Source: Gp6-AA40 sp050742535
GTDB lineage: Bacteria > Acidobacteriota > Vicinamibacteria > Vicinamibacterales > UBA2999
Reading direction: 5' to 3'
Assembly: GCA_050742535.1 (NCBI GenBank)
Contig: JBOGIQ010000012.1
Span: 1 to 42,242, forward strand
DNA length: 42,242 bases
Below are positions 15,787 through 24,294 of this stretch, piece after piece. The notes beneath the pieces are model-generated. The model saw nothing but the letters and a program-made list of their open reading frames with translations. It made no database searches and was not told the DNA's origin. Position 1 is the first letter of the stretch, and each line of letters opens with the position of its first letter. A program made the position numbers and the translations under genes.

Positions 15787-15790
15787 CGAC

Positions 15791-17176
15791 CTATCCTACG
15801 CGGTACCCCGTACGCGCGGGTTCGGCGTATGGCACCGGCGCAACGGTCGCCCGAATCTCGAGCTGCTTGTGGCGCTCGACGGTTGGCTTCGACGACCCAC
15901 CGCCCTCTTCACCCCACACGAACGTGACCTCGGTGCCGGGGTCGCTGTGTTCGGTGTTGACCATCGCCAGCGTCAGCATCCTGCCTTCGTTCGAGCTGTA
16001 GCCACACCAGGTCGAGACGCCGATCACCTTGCCGTCCTTGACTACCTGGTCGTACGGCAGGGTCGAGTAGACGGCGGACGGGAACTCGAAGTACTTCGTC
16101 CGCTCGGCGCGAGGTCCGTAAATCGTCGAAATCCCTTTCAGCACGTCGTCGCTGTTCAGCGCGAGCGTGACTTTCCTGCGCCGCGGATTGGCGGCGATCT
16201 TCTCCAGCGCTTCACGGCCGATGAAGTCGTGGTCGAACTTCACCACCGTGCCGTAGCCGAGGTCGTACGGCGTCAGGTAGTAGTCCTCGATGTTGCTGGA
16301 GGAGAAGCTGCCGCCCAGCGACGCGATCCCCTCGAACGACGTCGCCGGCAGCCACTGCCGGTAGGCTTTCATCTTCTCGCCGCTGTAGACGGCAGGCATC
16401 GGCGAGGGTATCCATCCTGATTCGAGCGTGTTGCTGGAGTACGTGCGCGAGCCCGACAGTTTGATTCCGAACTCCTGGCCTGCTTCGACCAGCGCCGCCT
16501 TCACCGCCTCGCCGTCGTCCCATGGTCCAAACAGCTCGAATCCCGGCTGGCCGACCATGCCGTGGCGCAGCGCGCGCACGCGCCTGCCGGCGATGGTGAA
16601 CTCCGTCATGTTGAAGAACTTCACGTCCGGAACCGCCTTGCCGGACGCCTTCTCCATCACCTTCAGCGCGTTCGGTCCCTGCACCTGGAAGCGGTACGCC
16701 TTGCGTGTCAGCGCGTTCGGTCCCGTACGCGCCACCGTTCGTTCGTCGCGGTCGAGTGTGACGTCGTATTTCCCGGTCTCCGCGTGATACTGGACCCAGT
16801 TGTGCACCGGAGGGCGGCCGACCAGGTTGAACCGGTTCTGTTCGAGGTGGAAGAGGACGACGTCGCCGATGACGTAGCCGTCATAGTTGACCGGCACGTA
16901 CTGTTTGGCCTTGTTCGGCCCGAAATTCTTGAAGGTATTGACGCCCAGATGCTCGAGGAGCTTCGGCGCGTCCGGCCCTTCCACGTACATATCAGTCATG
17001 TGGTACGACTGATTGAACAGGATGCAGGTTTCTCTCCACGCACGCTGTTCATCTCTCCAGTTCGAGAACTCTGGCGGCACGACCGGGTAGACATAGGGTC
17101 CAGTCTGCGACTCGCGCAGCAATTTGACCGGACCGCCGGCGGCCTGCAGCAGGTCCTCGAGGCTCTTCTGACTCAT
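15791..17176 (-). CDS. ligM: LigM-like tetrahydrofolate-dependent aromatic O-demethylase (GcvT family)
   Basis: A 461-residue GcvT/aminomethyltransferase-fold protein. Its sequence follows that of LigM, the vanillate/3-O-methylgallate O-demethylase of Sphingobium, over the whole length: GPYVYPVVPPEFSNWRDEQ, NKAKQYVPVNYDGYVIGD, LRHGMVGQPG, SNTLESGWIPSPMPAVYSG, GGSFSSSNIEDYY, VKFDHDFIGREALE and the end VAPVPYAEPAR. Such enzymes move the methyl group of methoxy-aromatics to tetrahydrofolate. The start at 17176 has an AGGAG 7 bp upstream; the open frame continues to 17788 only by chance. No other C1 or aromatic pathway gene is adjacent. The substrate (vanillate, syringate or other) is inferred. 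Confidence 0.82.
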   Translation of the reverse strand: MSQKSLEDLLQAAGGPVKLLRESQTGPYVYPVVPPEFSNWRDEQRAWRETCILFNQSYHMTDMYVEGPDAPKLLEHLGVNTFKNFGPNKAKQYVPVNYDGYVIGDVVLFHLEQNRFNLVGRPPVHNWVQYHAETGKYDVTLDRDERTVARTGPNALTRKAYRFQVQGPNALKVMEKASGKAVPDVKFFNMTEFTIAGRRVRALRHGMVGQPGFELFGPWDDGEAVKAALVEAGQEFGIKLSGSRTYSSNTLESGWIPSPMPAVYSGEKMKAYRQWLPATSFEGIASLGGSFSSSNIEDYYLTPYDLGYGTVVKFDHDFIGREALEKIAANPRRRKVTLALNSDDVLKGISTIYGPRAERTKYFEFPSAVYSTLPYDQVVKDGKVIGVSTWCGYSSNEGRMLTLAMVNTEHSDPGTEVTFVWGEEGGGSSKPTVERHKQLEIRATVAPVPYAEPARTGYRVG

Positions 17177-17329
17177 TCGCTTCTCCTGACACGCCCGTCG
17201 ACAAGGTCCCGGGCGTCCACGCAACTCCCAACCTGCAATCATAAACGGTATCGGAGGGGCGCAAAAAATGGTCAAACAGCTTGCGCGAACCCTTCGAAGC
17301 GCTATAGCCTGCTCGCGCCCGGAGGACCC

Positions 17330-17767
17330 ATGCGAATAGTCGTCGGACGCTCGATGTTCGTGCTGCTCGCCGCGATCGTGGCGGGCGCCGTGTCCGTGCG
17401 TGCGCACCACTCGTTCTCGATGTTCGATACCGCCACCCCGGTGACGCTCGCCGGCGTGGTGTCGAGCGTTGAATGGACCAACCCGCACGTCTACATCGAG
17501 TTGGATCTCACCGAGCCGGTGAAAGGCGCGCGGCACTGGAGCATCGAGCTGGGAAGCCCGAGCATCCTCCAGCGCGGTGGCTGGAAGTTCAACAGCGTCA
17601 GGAAAGGCGACAAGGTCACCGCCATCGTCAGCCCGCTGAAGAGCGGTGAGCCTGGAAGCCTGCTCACGCGTATTACGCTGCCCGACGGGCGCGTGCTGGG
17701 AAATGGCGGGCCCACGGGCGTCGGACCGGGCGTTACCGCGCCGCCGGCAACTGCTCCGGTGAAGTAA
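17330..17767 (+). CDS. DUF6152 family secreted protein
   Basis: A 145-residue exported protein. The signal peptide (MRIVVGRSMFVLLAAIVAGA) ends before the characteristic AHHSFSMFDTATPVTLAGVV. The family signature continues with VEWTNPHVYIELDL, WSIELGSPSILQRGGWKFNS and GEPGSLLTRITLPDGRVL, followed by a Pro/Gly-rich tail. GGAGG lies 4 bp before the ATG. It is the first gene of a four-gene operon, with TAATG overlap to the next. A paralogue closes the operon at 19418. The function of DUF6152 is not established; His-His near the mature N-terminus hints at metal binding. Confidence 0.85.
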   Translation: MRIVVGRSMFVLLAAIVAGAVSVRAHHSFSMFDTATPVTLAGVVSSVEWTNPHVYIELDLTEPVKGARHWSIELGSPSILQRGGWKFNSVRKGDKVTAIVSPLKSGEPGSLLTRITLPDGRVLGNGGPTGVGPGVTAPPATAPVK

Positions 17768-18528
17768 TGACACGCATGGCCCGCACACTCGGAATCCCGT
17801 TGCTGCTCATCGCGGCTCTGACCGCGCTCGCGGACGCCCAATCGACCGCGGGGCGCGCTATCAGCGGCGCGTGGGTTCCGATGGGTGGCGGCCGCGGCGC
17901 CGCCGCGGATCCCAAAATCGCGCCGCCGCCGGCGACGCCGATCCTGCTGAAGCCTGCCTACGCCAAAATGTTCGACGCGCGCCGGGCCGCCGACGCCGAG
18001 GCGACCAAGCGGGGCGACGCGCCCGCGACGCCGGCGGTGCTCTGCCTGCCGTACGGCATGCCGCGCATGATGACCGTGGCGTCGTATCCGATCGAAATCC
18101 TCCAGACGCCAGGACAGATCACGATCGTCACTGAAGCGTTCAGCGAGGTCAGGCGCGTGTTTCTCGATCAGCCGCAGCTGCCGATCGACGAAGTGCCGCC
18201 CGGCTTCTACGGCCACTCGGTTGGACGATGGGACGGCGACACGCTCGTCATCGACACCGTCGGGATCAAGGAATCGGTGCCGGGCTATAACCTGATGCCG
18301 CACAGCGATCAAATGCGGATCACCGAGCGGATCCGCCTGGTGACGCCCGACGTGCTGCATGACCAGATCACCATCGACGATCCGGTCGCCCTCGAGAAGC
18401 CGTTTACCTACACGCTCGGGTTCCGCCGCCTGCCGAACTACAAGATGGTGGAGTTCGTGTGCGAGAACAACCGCGAGTACATCGACGAGCAGGGCAGGGT
18501 GCGGATGAAAGTCGGAGGACAGAAATGA
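17767..18528 (+). CDS. Secreted protein, PDFTG/GRWDGDTLVI family, second in operon
   Basis: A 253-residue exported protein with signal peptide MTRMARTLGIPLLLIAALTA. The core is shared with the proteins at 12437 and 18525: CLPYGMPRMMTVASYPIEIL, QITIVTEAF, RRVFLDQ, YGHSVGRWDGDTLVIDT, MRITERIRLV, and EFVCENNREY. The ATG overlaps the stop of the DUF6152 gene (TAATG) and its own stop overlaps the next ATG, so the three are translationally coupled. The N-terminal PDFTG motif is replaced by a Gly-rich ISGAWVPMGGGRG. Function is unknown. Confidence 0.82.
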   Translation: MTRMARTLGIPLLLIAALTALADAQSTAGRAISGAWVPMGGGRGAAADPKIAPPPATPILLKPAYAKMFDARRAADAEATKRGDAPATPAVLCLPYGMPRMMTVASYPIEILQTPGQITIVTEAFSEVRRVFLDQPQLPIDEVPPGFYGHSVGRWDGDTLVIDTVGIKESVPGYNLMPHSDQMRITERIRLVTPDVLHDQITIDDPVALEKPFTYTLGFRRLPNYKMVEFVCENNREYIDEQGRVRMKVGGQK

Positions 18529-19319
18529 TTCGACGGGTCGCGTTTGCCTGCGCCGCCGCGTGTGTGGCGGCCGGCGCCTTTGTTGCCGCTCAGGCTCCTG
18601 CCCAGACGGCGCCTCCGGAGCCGACAGCGGCCCTCTCGCGCGCGAATCTCGCGAAGCCACGGCCGAAAGCGCCGTTCGACCTGACCGGGGTCTGGCTGCA
18701 CGGAGGCGGTGCGGACAACTCGTTCCGCTTCTCGCCGCCGGCCGGATTCAAGCTGACGCCCGCCGCGCAGGTGCACTACGACGCCGCGCGCAAGGCGCAG
18801 GCGGAAAACAAGGTCTATCGCGACGACATCGGCCAGTGCTGGCCGGCTGGGTTGCCGCTCATCATGACGCGCGTCTGGCCGATCACGATGATGCAGTATC
18901 CGACCGTCATCTACATGATCAGCGAGTTCATGAACAGCCTCCGGATCGTGTACCTGGACGGCCGGCCGCATTCGGATCCGGACGTCGTCGTGCCGAGCTG
19001 GAATGGCGAGTCGATCGGCCGCTGGGAAGGCGACACGCTGGTGGTCGATACCAAGTACTTCACCGGGCACCACCACTGGGTCGATTCCGGTGTCCCGGCG
19101 AGCGACGCGCTGCACATCGTGGAGCGCATCAAGCCGTTGAACGACGGCAACACATTGCAGATTGAGTACGAACTGACGGATCCGAAGAGCTGGGAAGGCA
19201 CATGGAAATACACCAAGCGGTGGCGTCGGGTCGAAGACCGCGACATCGCCGAGGTGTCGTGCCTGCCGGACCTGAACGACCATATGCCGACGACGAAATC
19301 GGGCGCGAACGTGCGATGA
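18525..19319 (+). CDS. Secreted protein, PFDLTGVW/GRWEGDTLVV family, third in operon
   Basis: A 264-residue exported protein (signal peptide MIRRVAFACAAACVAAGAF). Core motifs: PFDLTGVWLHGGG, GQCWPAGLPLIMTRVWPITM, LRIVYLDGRPH, ESIGRWEGDTLVVDTKYF, LHIVERIKPL, and DIAEVSCLPDLNDH. A GGAGG lies 7 bp before the ATG, inside the end of the previous gene. It is a paralogue of 12437 and 17767 with the best conserved core of the three. The gap to the closing DUF6152 gene (99 bp) is filled by tandem repeats. Function is unknown. Confidence 0.83.
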   Translation: MIRRVAFACAAACVAAGAFVAAQAPAQTAPPEPTAALSRANLAKPRPKAPFDLTGVWLHGGGADNSFRFSPPAGFKLTPAAQVHYDAARKAQAENKVYRDDIGQCWPAGLPLIMTRVWPITMMQYPTVIYMISEFMNSLRIVYLDGRPHSDPDVVVPSWNGESIGRWEGDTLVVDTKYFTGHHHWVDSGVPASDALHIVERIKPLNDGNTLQIEYELTDPKSWEGTWKYTKRWRRVEDRDIAEVSCLPDLNDHMPTTKSGANVR

Positions 19320-19372
19320 CGTGGGTAGCTGGGTCGAGTGGGTGGCCTGGGTCGCCTCAGTTACGCAGGCCA

Positions 19373-19399
19373 GCCAGGCAACTCAGGCAACCCAGGCAA
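19373..19399. repeat. Tandem 9-mer repeat (CAGGCAA)
   Basis: Three 9-bp units, GCCAGGCAA, CTCAGGCAA and CCCAGGCAA, preceded from 19322 by a G-rich strand of GGGT units (CTGGGTCGCCT) that can partly pair with them. It fills the gap between two operon genes. Confidence 0.65.
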
Positions 19400-19417
19400 C
19401 TTGAAGGGAACGAAGCG

Positions 19418-19831
19418 ATGAGAACACGAGCATTCCGGCTCGCCTGCGCGATGCTGATGGTTGCCGGCACGGCATGGGCACACCACTCCGGTGCGGGCGT
19501 CGACCGTACTCGAACGGTCACCATCACCGGCGTCGTGAAGGAATTCCGCTGGACGAATCCGCACTCCTGGATCGATCTCGAGGTGACCGAGAAGGGGGCG
19601 GCGACCGTCTGGTCGATCGAGATGAATCCGCCGCCGTATCTCGTGCGTTCCGGCTGGAAGGCAAGCACGCTCAAGCCGGGCGACAAGGTGAGCGTGACGC
19701 TGAACCCCATTCGCACCGGTGAGCCCGGCGGCATCTTCGTCTCGGTCACGCTGGCTGACGGGCGCGTGCTCGACGGCCGTGGAGGTGCACGCGGGGCCGC
19801 GCCTCCAGCACCTGCGGCGACGCCGCAGTAA
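19418..19831 (+). CDS. DUF6152 family secreted protein, second paralogue
   Basis: A 137-residue exported protein. The signal peptide MRTRAFRLACAMLMVAGTAW precedes AHHSGAGVDRTRTVTITGVV, and FRWTNPHSWIDLEV, WSIEMNPPPYLVRSGWKAS, LKPGDKVSVTLNPIRTGEPG and VTLADGRVLDG follow, as in the paralogue at 17330. A GAAGG-type ribosome binding site lies upstream. It is separated from the three coupled genes by a short tandem repeat but probably belongs to the same transcript. Pairing of DUF6152 genes with the neighbouring secreted family suggests that the products work together; how is unknown. Confidence 0.85.
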   Translation: MRTRAFRLACAMLMVAGTAWAHHSGAGVDRTRTVTITGVVKEFRWTNPHSWIDLEVTEKGAATVWSIEMNPPPYLVRSGWKASTLKPGDKVSVTLNPIRTGEPGGIFVSVTLADGRVLDGRGGARGAAPPAPAATPQ

Positions 19832-19836
19832 AAACT

Positions 19837-19915
19837 GGGACGGGGGACCGGGGATCAGGGATCCGATCCCGTCCCCCATCCCCCATCCCCGATCCCCGAT
19901 CCCCTCCGGAAATCC
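19837..19915. repeat. Family C repeat (GGGGATCAGGG with CCCCATC tandem)
   Basis: Begins GGGACGGGGGACCGGGGATC, followed by GATCCCGTCCCCC and then tandem CCCATCC/CCGATCC units. It can fold into a GC-rich hairpin directly after the DUF6152 stop codon. A related copy with GGGGATCAGGG lies after hslU at 39414. Confidence 0.7.
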
Positions 19916-19961
19916 GTCCGTCATCGTTATTACAGATGAACGACGTGCGGGGAGGCGGACT

Positions 19962-20698
19962 ATGAAGAAGAGTTGCGTATACAGCGGCTCTGGCACGCAG
20001 GACTCTGGGCGTGTTTCCTCGTCGCGCTTGGCTGCAAGTCTTCGTCTGCGCCGGGTTTTTCGCCTCAGCCTGCCGGCCGGCCGCTCATCGTGACGTCGGT
20101 GACTCCGAACTCAGGGGCGCCCTACACCCTGCTGACAATCGCCGGCACGGGCTTCAAACCGGGGGCGCTCGTGTCGCTGGGCGGAATCAGCGCGACCGGC
20201 GTCTTGACGTACTCGGACAGCGTCATAAGGGCCACGGCTCCGATCCATGACGCTGGCGCGGTTGACGTGGTGGTCACCAATCCAGGCGGCGAGGGCGCGA
20301 CGCTGACCGGAGGTTTTTCCTACTCCGCGCTGCCGCCTGCGGGAACGAGCGTAACGGCCTCTCTCTCGGTGACGCCGACGACTGTGCCGCCGGGAGGTCA
20401 GCTGAGGGTGAGTTGGACCAAGCAGGGCCAGTCATTCTTTGACTGGATCGGCCTCTTCCGGGTCGGCGACTCGAACCTCGCCTACGTCGAATACCAGTAC
20501 ACGGACGGCGGCCCATCGGGAACGCAGACGTGGGTGGCACCGCCTCAGCCCGGCCAGTACGAATTCCGATATCTCCCCGATGATGGATATGTCGATGTGG
20601 CGCGCAGCGCCCCGGTCAAGGTCGAGGGAACTGTGACGTCGTCGAGTGCCGCGCCACAGCCACAGACTCGACGCGGCAGAGGAAGCGTGCGCCGCTAA
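19962..20698 (+). CDS. IPT/TIG-domain lipoprotein with probable frameshift at its start
   Basis: Exported protein of about 245 residues. A strong GGGGAGG (19949-19955) lies 6 bp before an ATG at 19962 (MKKSC), but that frame ends at 20093. The frame that continues to 20698 begins at a TTG at 19973 and gives a lipoprotein signal RIQRLWHAGLWACFLVALGC. One extra base between 19970 and 19973 would join the two into MKK(x)LRIQRLW. An IPT/TIG domain follows (SVTPNSGAPYTLLTIAGTGF), then a beta domain with QSFFDWIGLFRVGDSN and GQYEFRYLPDDGYVDVA. It may be a surface-binding protein; the partner is unknown. Confidence 0.72.
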
Positions 20699-20854
20699 AG
20701 CTCCTCCTTTCTCCTTCCTCCTCATCACCACCCACCGTGATCGCGCTTACCACACATAGTCGTGCGCCGGGTGTCCGCAGCGATTTAGGCCGCTAAAACC
20801 CGTGGCCGCTGCCTTGCTGTTTCAAGCGAAGCAGGAAAGCTACGGGAGCACATC

Positions 20855-22546
20855 ATGGTCGAATGGTTCTTTGCGACACTGCGTCAGTACCCGGAAATCG
20901 CCATCTTCCTTACGCTGGCGATCGGCTACTACTTCGGCAAGTTCACATACAAGGGCATCGGCCTCGGTTCGGTCACTGCGACGCTGCTGGCCGGCGTCAT
21001 CATCGGGCAGATAGGTATCACCGTTAACCAGCCGCTCAAGGCATTTGCGTTTCTCATGTTCCTGTTTGCCGTCGGCTACGCCGTGGGCCCCCAGTTCGTC
21101 CGCGGTGTCGCCAAGGACGGCCTGCCGCAGGCACTCTACTCCGTGGTCCAGTGCGTGATCTGCCTGGCGGTCCCGATCGCGATCGTGAAGTTCGTGGGCT
21201 ACGACTTGGGGTACGCCGCCGGACTCTATTCGGGGTCGCAAACGATCTCTGCCGCGATGGGTCTATCGACCGACGCCATCCATCGGCTCGGGCTCGCCGC
21301 CGATGAGGCCAAGGCGCTCGTCGACTCGATGCCGATCGCCTACGCGGTGACCTATATGTTCGGCACGATGGGCTCGGCGATCATCATCGCGCTCGTCGGT
21401 CCGAAGCTGCTCGGCATCAATCTGGTCGCCGCCTGCAAGGACTACGAGCAGAAGCAGGGCGGCGTCAAGGAACTGGGCGGTCCCGGCACTGCCTGGCGGC
21501 GCTGGGAAATGCGCGCCTATCGCGTCGCCGAGGGAGGCAGGGCGGTGGGCCTGCGCGTGAGCGAGGCCGAGGCGCTCCTTCCTGATACGCGCATCTTCGT
21601 GCTGCGCGTCCGCCACAACGGCACGATCGAAGAGGCGACGGCGGACACGGTTCTCCAGGCTGGCGACACGGTGGCCGTCGCCGGCGCGCGCGACGTGCTG
21701 GTGAAGCTGCTGGGCGCACGCGCGGACGAGGTCGAGGATCGCGAACTGCTGGCGATGCCGGTCGAGGGCGTCGACGTCCTGGTGAGCAACCGGGCCGTCG
21801 ATGGCAAGACACTCGTGGACCTGGCGCAGATGCCGGAGACGCGGGGTGTCTTCCTGCGCAAGATCGTGCGCGGCGCCACCGCGACCGTAATCCCGATTCT
21901 GCCGAACACCACCATTCAGCGCGGCGATGTGTTCACCATCGCCGGTCGCACGCAGGACACCAACAAGGCCGTCAAGCTGCTGGGCGTTGCCGACCGTCCG
22001 ACTGATGCCGCCGACATCGCGTTCGTCGGACTGTTCATCGTGATCGGCGCCCTGATCGGCTCGCTGGTCTTCAAAGTCAGTGGAATTCCGCTGACCCTGT
22101 CAACGGCGGGCGGTGCGCTGATCGCGGGAATCGTCGGCGGGTGGCTGCGTTCAGTCCATCCGAGCTTCGGGCGCATCCCGACGCCCACCCTCTGGTTCAT
22201 GAACTCGGTCGGCCTCAACATCTTCATTGCCATCGTTGGCATCTCGGCCGGTCCCGGCTTCGTCGACGGCCTGAAGACGCAGGGCATCGGTCTGTTCCTC
22301 TGGGGCGCGGTCGCGACCACGGTCCCGCTGGTGATCGGGATGTTCATCGCCAAATACCTGTTCCGCTTCAACGACGCGCTTACGCTCGGCATTGTCTCTG
22401 GGGCGCGCACGACAACGGCATCGCTCGGACTGGTGTGCGATCAGGCGAAGAGCCAGGTCCCGGCGCTCGGCTACACGGTGACCTACGCCGTCGGCAACAC
22501 GCTGCTGACGATCTGGGGCATGGTCGCAATCATGTTGCTCGCGTGA
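20855..22546 (+). CDS. aspT: Aspartate:alanine antiporter AspT
   Basis: A 563-residue inner-membrane exchanger of the AAE family. It has an N-terminal set of helices (YPEIAIFLTLAIGYYFGKF, YKGIGLGSVTATLLAGVIIG, LYSGSQTISAAMGLST), a central hydrophilic pair of TrkA-C-like domains at about residues 210-375 (VLRVRHNGTIEEA, GDTVAVAGARDVLVKLLG), and a C-terminal set (SGIPLTLSTAGGALIAG, ISAGPGFVDGL, GARTTTASLGLVCDQAKS). A GGGAG precedes the ATG by 6 bp. aspD follows after 19 bp. Electrogenic exchange of aspartate(1-) for alanine(0), together with decarboxylation, generates proton motive force. Confidence 0.93.
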   Translation: MVEWFFATLRQYPEIAIFLTLAIGYYFGKFTYKGIGLGSVTATLLAGVIIGQIGITVNQPLKAFAFLMFLFAVGYAVGPQFVRGVAKDGLPQALYSVVQCVICLAVPIAIVKFVGYDLGYAAGLYSGSQTISAAMGLSTDAIHRLGLAADEAKALVDSMPIAYAVTYMFGTMGSAIIIALVGPKLLGINLVAACKDYEQKQGGVKELGGPGTAWRRWEMRAYRVAEGGRAVGLRVSEAEALLPDTRIFVLRVRHNGTIEEATADTVLQAGDTVAVAGARDVLVKLLGARADEVEDRELLAMPVEGVDVLVSNRAVDGKTLVDLAQMPETRGVFLRKIVRGATATVIPILPNTTIQRGDVFTIAGRTQDTNKAVKLLGVADRPTDAADIAFVGLFIVIGALIGSLVFKVSGIPLTLSTAGGALIAGIVGGWLRSVHPSFGRIPTPTLWFMNSVGLNIFIAIVGISAGPGFVDGLKTQGIGLFLWGAVATTVPLVIGMFIAKYLFRFNDALTLGIVSGARTTTASLGLVCDQAKSQVPALGYTVTYAVGNTLLTIWGMVAIMLLA

Positions 22547-22565
22547 GTTTCAGAAGGACGGATCA

Positions 22566-24209
22566 ATGGACGCACTAACGCTGAAACAGTACGAAAAGCT
22601 CGGGCCTTTCGAGATCAAGGACTTCCTGGCCAAGGCAGCACTGAAGTCGGCGCAGGAAGAATCCCTCACCTACCTGAACGCCGGTCGCGGCAACCCGAAC
22701 TGGGTCGCAACGGAGCCGCGCGAAGCGTTCTTCCTGCTCGGCCAGTTCGCCGTCACCGAGAGCAAACGGGTACTCGACCTGCCGCCCGGCGTAGGCGGCA
22801 TGCCGAAGGCGCCGGGCATCGCCGGCCGGCTCGAGAAATACCTGAAGGCGCACGCCGACATGCCGGGCGCGGACTTCCTGCAAGCCATGGTGCCGTGGAC
22901 GGTCAGCAGGTTCGGCTTCGACCCGGACAAGTTCGTCCACGAGCTGGTCGACTCCATCATCGGCGATCACTACCCGGTGCCGGATCGGATGCTGGTCCAC
23001 AACGAACAGGTCGTCCACGAGTATCTGCAATGGGCGATGTGCGGGTCGCCGCGGCCGGAAGGCACGTTCAAGCTCTACGCCGTCGAAGGCGGCACGGCCG
23101 CCATGTGCTACATCTTCAAGTCGCTGAAGAGCAACCGGCTCCTCAACCCCGGTGACACGATCGCGCTCGGCGTGCCGATCTTCACCCCGTATCTCGAGAT
23201 GGCGCACCTCGAGGATTACGACCTGCATTTCGTCGAGGTGCACGCGACGCAGGAGAACCGGTTTCAGTACCCGGACGAAGAGCTCGACAAGCTCCTCGAC
23301 CCGAACATCAAGGCGTTCTTCATCGTCAACCCCGGCAACCCGTTCGCAGTCGCACTGTCCGACGAGACGATCGCGAAGGTCGGAGCGGTGTTGAGGAAGC
23401 GGCCTGATCTCATCCTGCTGACCGACGACGTGTACGGCACGTTCGTGCCAGGCTTCCGATCGCTGATCGGAGCGTTTCCGAAGAACACCATTGGCGTCTA
23501 CTCCTACAGCAAGTACTTCGGCTGCACCGGCTGGCGGCTGGGAACGATCGCCGTCCACGAAGACAACATCTTCGACGAGATGATTGCCGGGCATCCCGAG
23601 GAGACCAAGAAGCTGCTGGACAAACGCTACGGCGGGCTGACGCTCGAGCCGCGCAAGTTCGCCTTCATCGACCGCATCGTGGCCGACAGCCGCGACGTGG
23701 CGCTCAATCACACGGCCGGCCTGTCGCTGCCGCAGCAGGTGATGATGTCGCTGTTCTCTCTGGCCGAGCTGATGGACGAGAAGAAGGCCTATCAGAAGGC
23801 GTGCATCGGGATCGTCAAGAAACGGTTCGAGGCGACGATCGAAGGGCTGGGCATCGAAGTGGGCGAGAACGCCAACTACGACTACTACTACGGCCTGATC
23901 GACTTCGAGTTCTGGGCCCGCAAGTACCTCGGCGAAGAGATCGTCACCTGGATGAAGGCGAACGTGCACCCGCTCGATATCGTGTTCCGGCTGGCCGAGG
24001 ATCACGGCATCGTGCTGCTGAACGGCAGCGGCTTCGCCGCGCCGGACTGGTCCGCGCGCATCTCGTTCGCGAACCTGGACGATCACGTCTACGACGACAT
24101 CGGCCGCGCCGTGCGCGCGATCGCGCGTGAGTACCGGCAGGCCTATGAGGCGGCCACAGGGAAGAAGGCTGAACGTGTTGAGGAGCGGGAACCCGTCGGG
24201 AAGCACTAA
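22566..24209 (+). CDS. aspD: Bifunctional aspartate transaminase / aspartate 4-decarboxylase
   Basis: A 547-residue PLP enzyme of fold type I that converts L-aspartate to L-alanine and CO2, consuming a proton inside the cell. The PLP lysine is in SYSKYFGCTGWRLG (about residue 316). Other conserved parts are YLNAGRGNPNWVATEPREAF, EGGTAAMCYIFKSL, IVNPGNPFAVALSDE, LTDDVYGTFVPGF and the C-terminal LLNGSGFAAPDWSARISFANL. Length fits the aspartate 4-decarboxylase family and is too long for an ordinary aminotransferase. It lies 19 bp after aspT, matching the asp operon of Tetragenococcus halophilus. Confidence 0.95.
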   Translation: MDALTLKQYEKLGPFEIKDFLAKAALKSAQEESLTYLNAGRGNPNWVATEPREAFFLLGQFAVTESKRVLDLPPGVGGMPKAPGIAGRLEKYLKAHADMPGADFLQAMVPWTVSRFGFDPDKFVHELVDSIIGDHYPVPDRMLVHNEQVVHEYLQWAMCGSPRPEGTFKLYAVEGGTAAMCYIFKSLKSNRLLNPGDTIALGVPIFTPYLEMAHLEDYDLHFVEVHATQENRFQYPDEELDKLLDPNIKAFFIVNPGNPFAVALSDETIAKVGAVLRKRPDLILLTDDVYGTFVPGFRSLIGAFPKNTIGVYSYSKYFGCTGWRLGTIAVHEDNIFDEMIAGHPEETKKLLDKRYGGLTLEPRKFAFIDRIVADSRDVALNHTAGLSLPQQVMMSLFSLAELMDEKKAYQKACIGIVKKRFEATIEGLGIEVGENANYDYYYGLIDFEFWARKYLGEEIVTWMKANVHPLDIVFRLAEDHGIVLLNGSGFAAPDWSARISFANLDDHVYDDIGRAVRAIAREYRQAYEAATGKKAERVEEREPVGKH

Positions 24210-24224
24210 GTAACCGATCGTGGG

Positions 24225-24244
24225 GCGAGCCTTGTCGGGCTCGC
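24225..24244. repeat. Family D hairpin (GCGAGCC, TTGTC loop)
   Basis: Stem GCGAGCC, loop TTGTC, then GGGCTCGC, 15 bp after the aspD stop. It is preceded by GATCGTGGG, which also precedes the copies at 24269 and 42227. It could serve as terminator for aspD. Confidence 0.7.
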
Positions 24245-24268
24245 TTCCGCGGTCAGGCCGATGATCGT

Positions 24269-24294
24269 GGCGCGGACGTTGTCAGGTCCGCGCC
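24269..24294. repeat. Family D hairpin (GGCGCGGAC stem)
   Basis: Stem GGCGCGGAC (24269-24277), loop GTTGTCAG, stem GTCCGCGCC. It is preceded by ATCGT, and overlaps the stop codon of the small minus-strand gene at 24282. The left half recurs at the right edge of the window (42219-42242). Confidence 0.75.

Noticed and set aside
17177..17788. Upstream extension of the LigM-like reading frame
   Set aside because: Crosses the DUF6152 gene on the other strand; an AGGAG and ATG at 17176 match the LigM N-terminus.
20699..20854. Riboswitch or small RNA upstream of aspT
   Set aside because: The 156-bp region shows no structure I can assign beyond a pyrimidine-rich start and the ribosome binding site of aspT.
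22575..24206. 543-codon minus-strand frame opposite aspD
   Set aside because: Exact antisense of a conserved PLP enzyme; Val/Arg/His bias typical of shadows.
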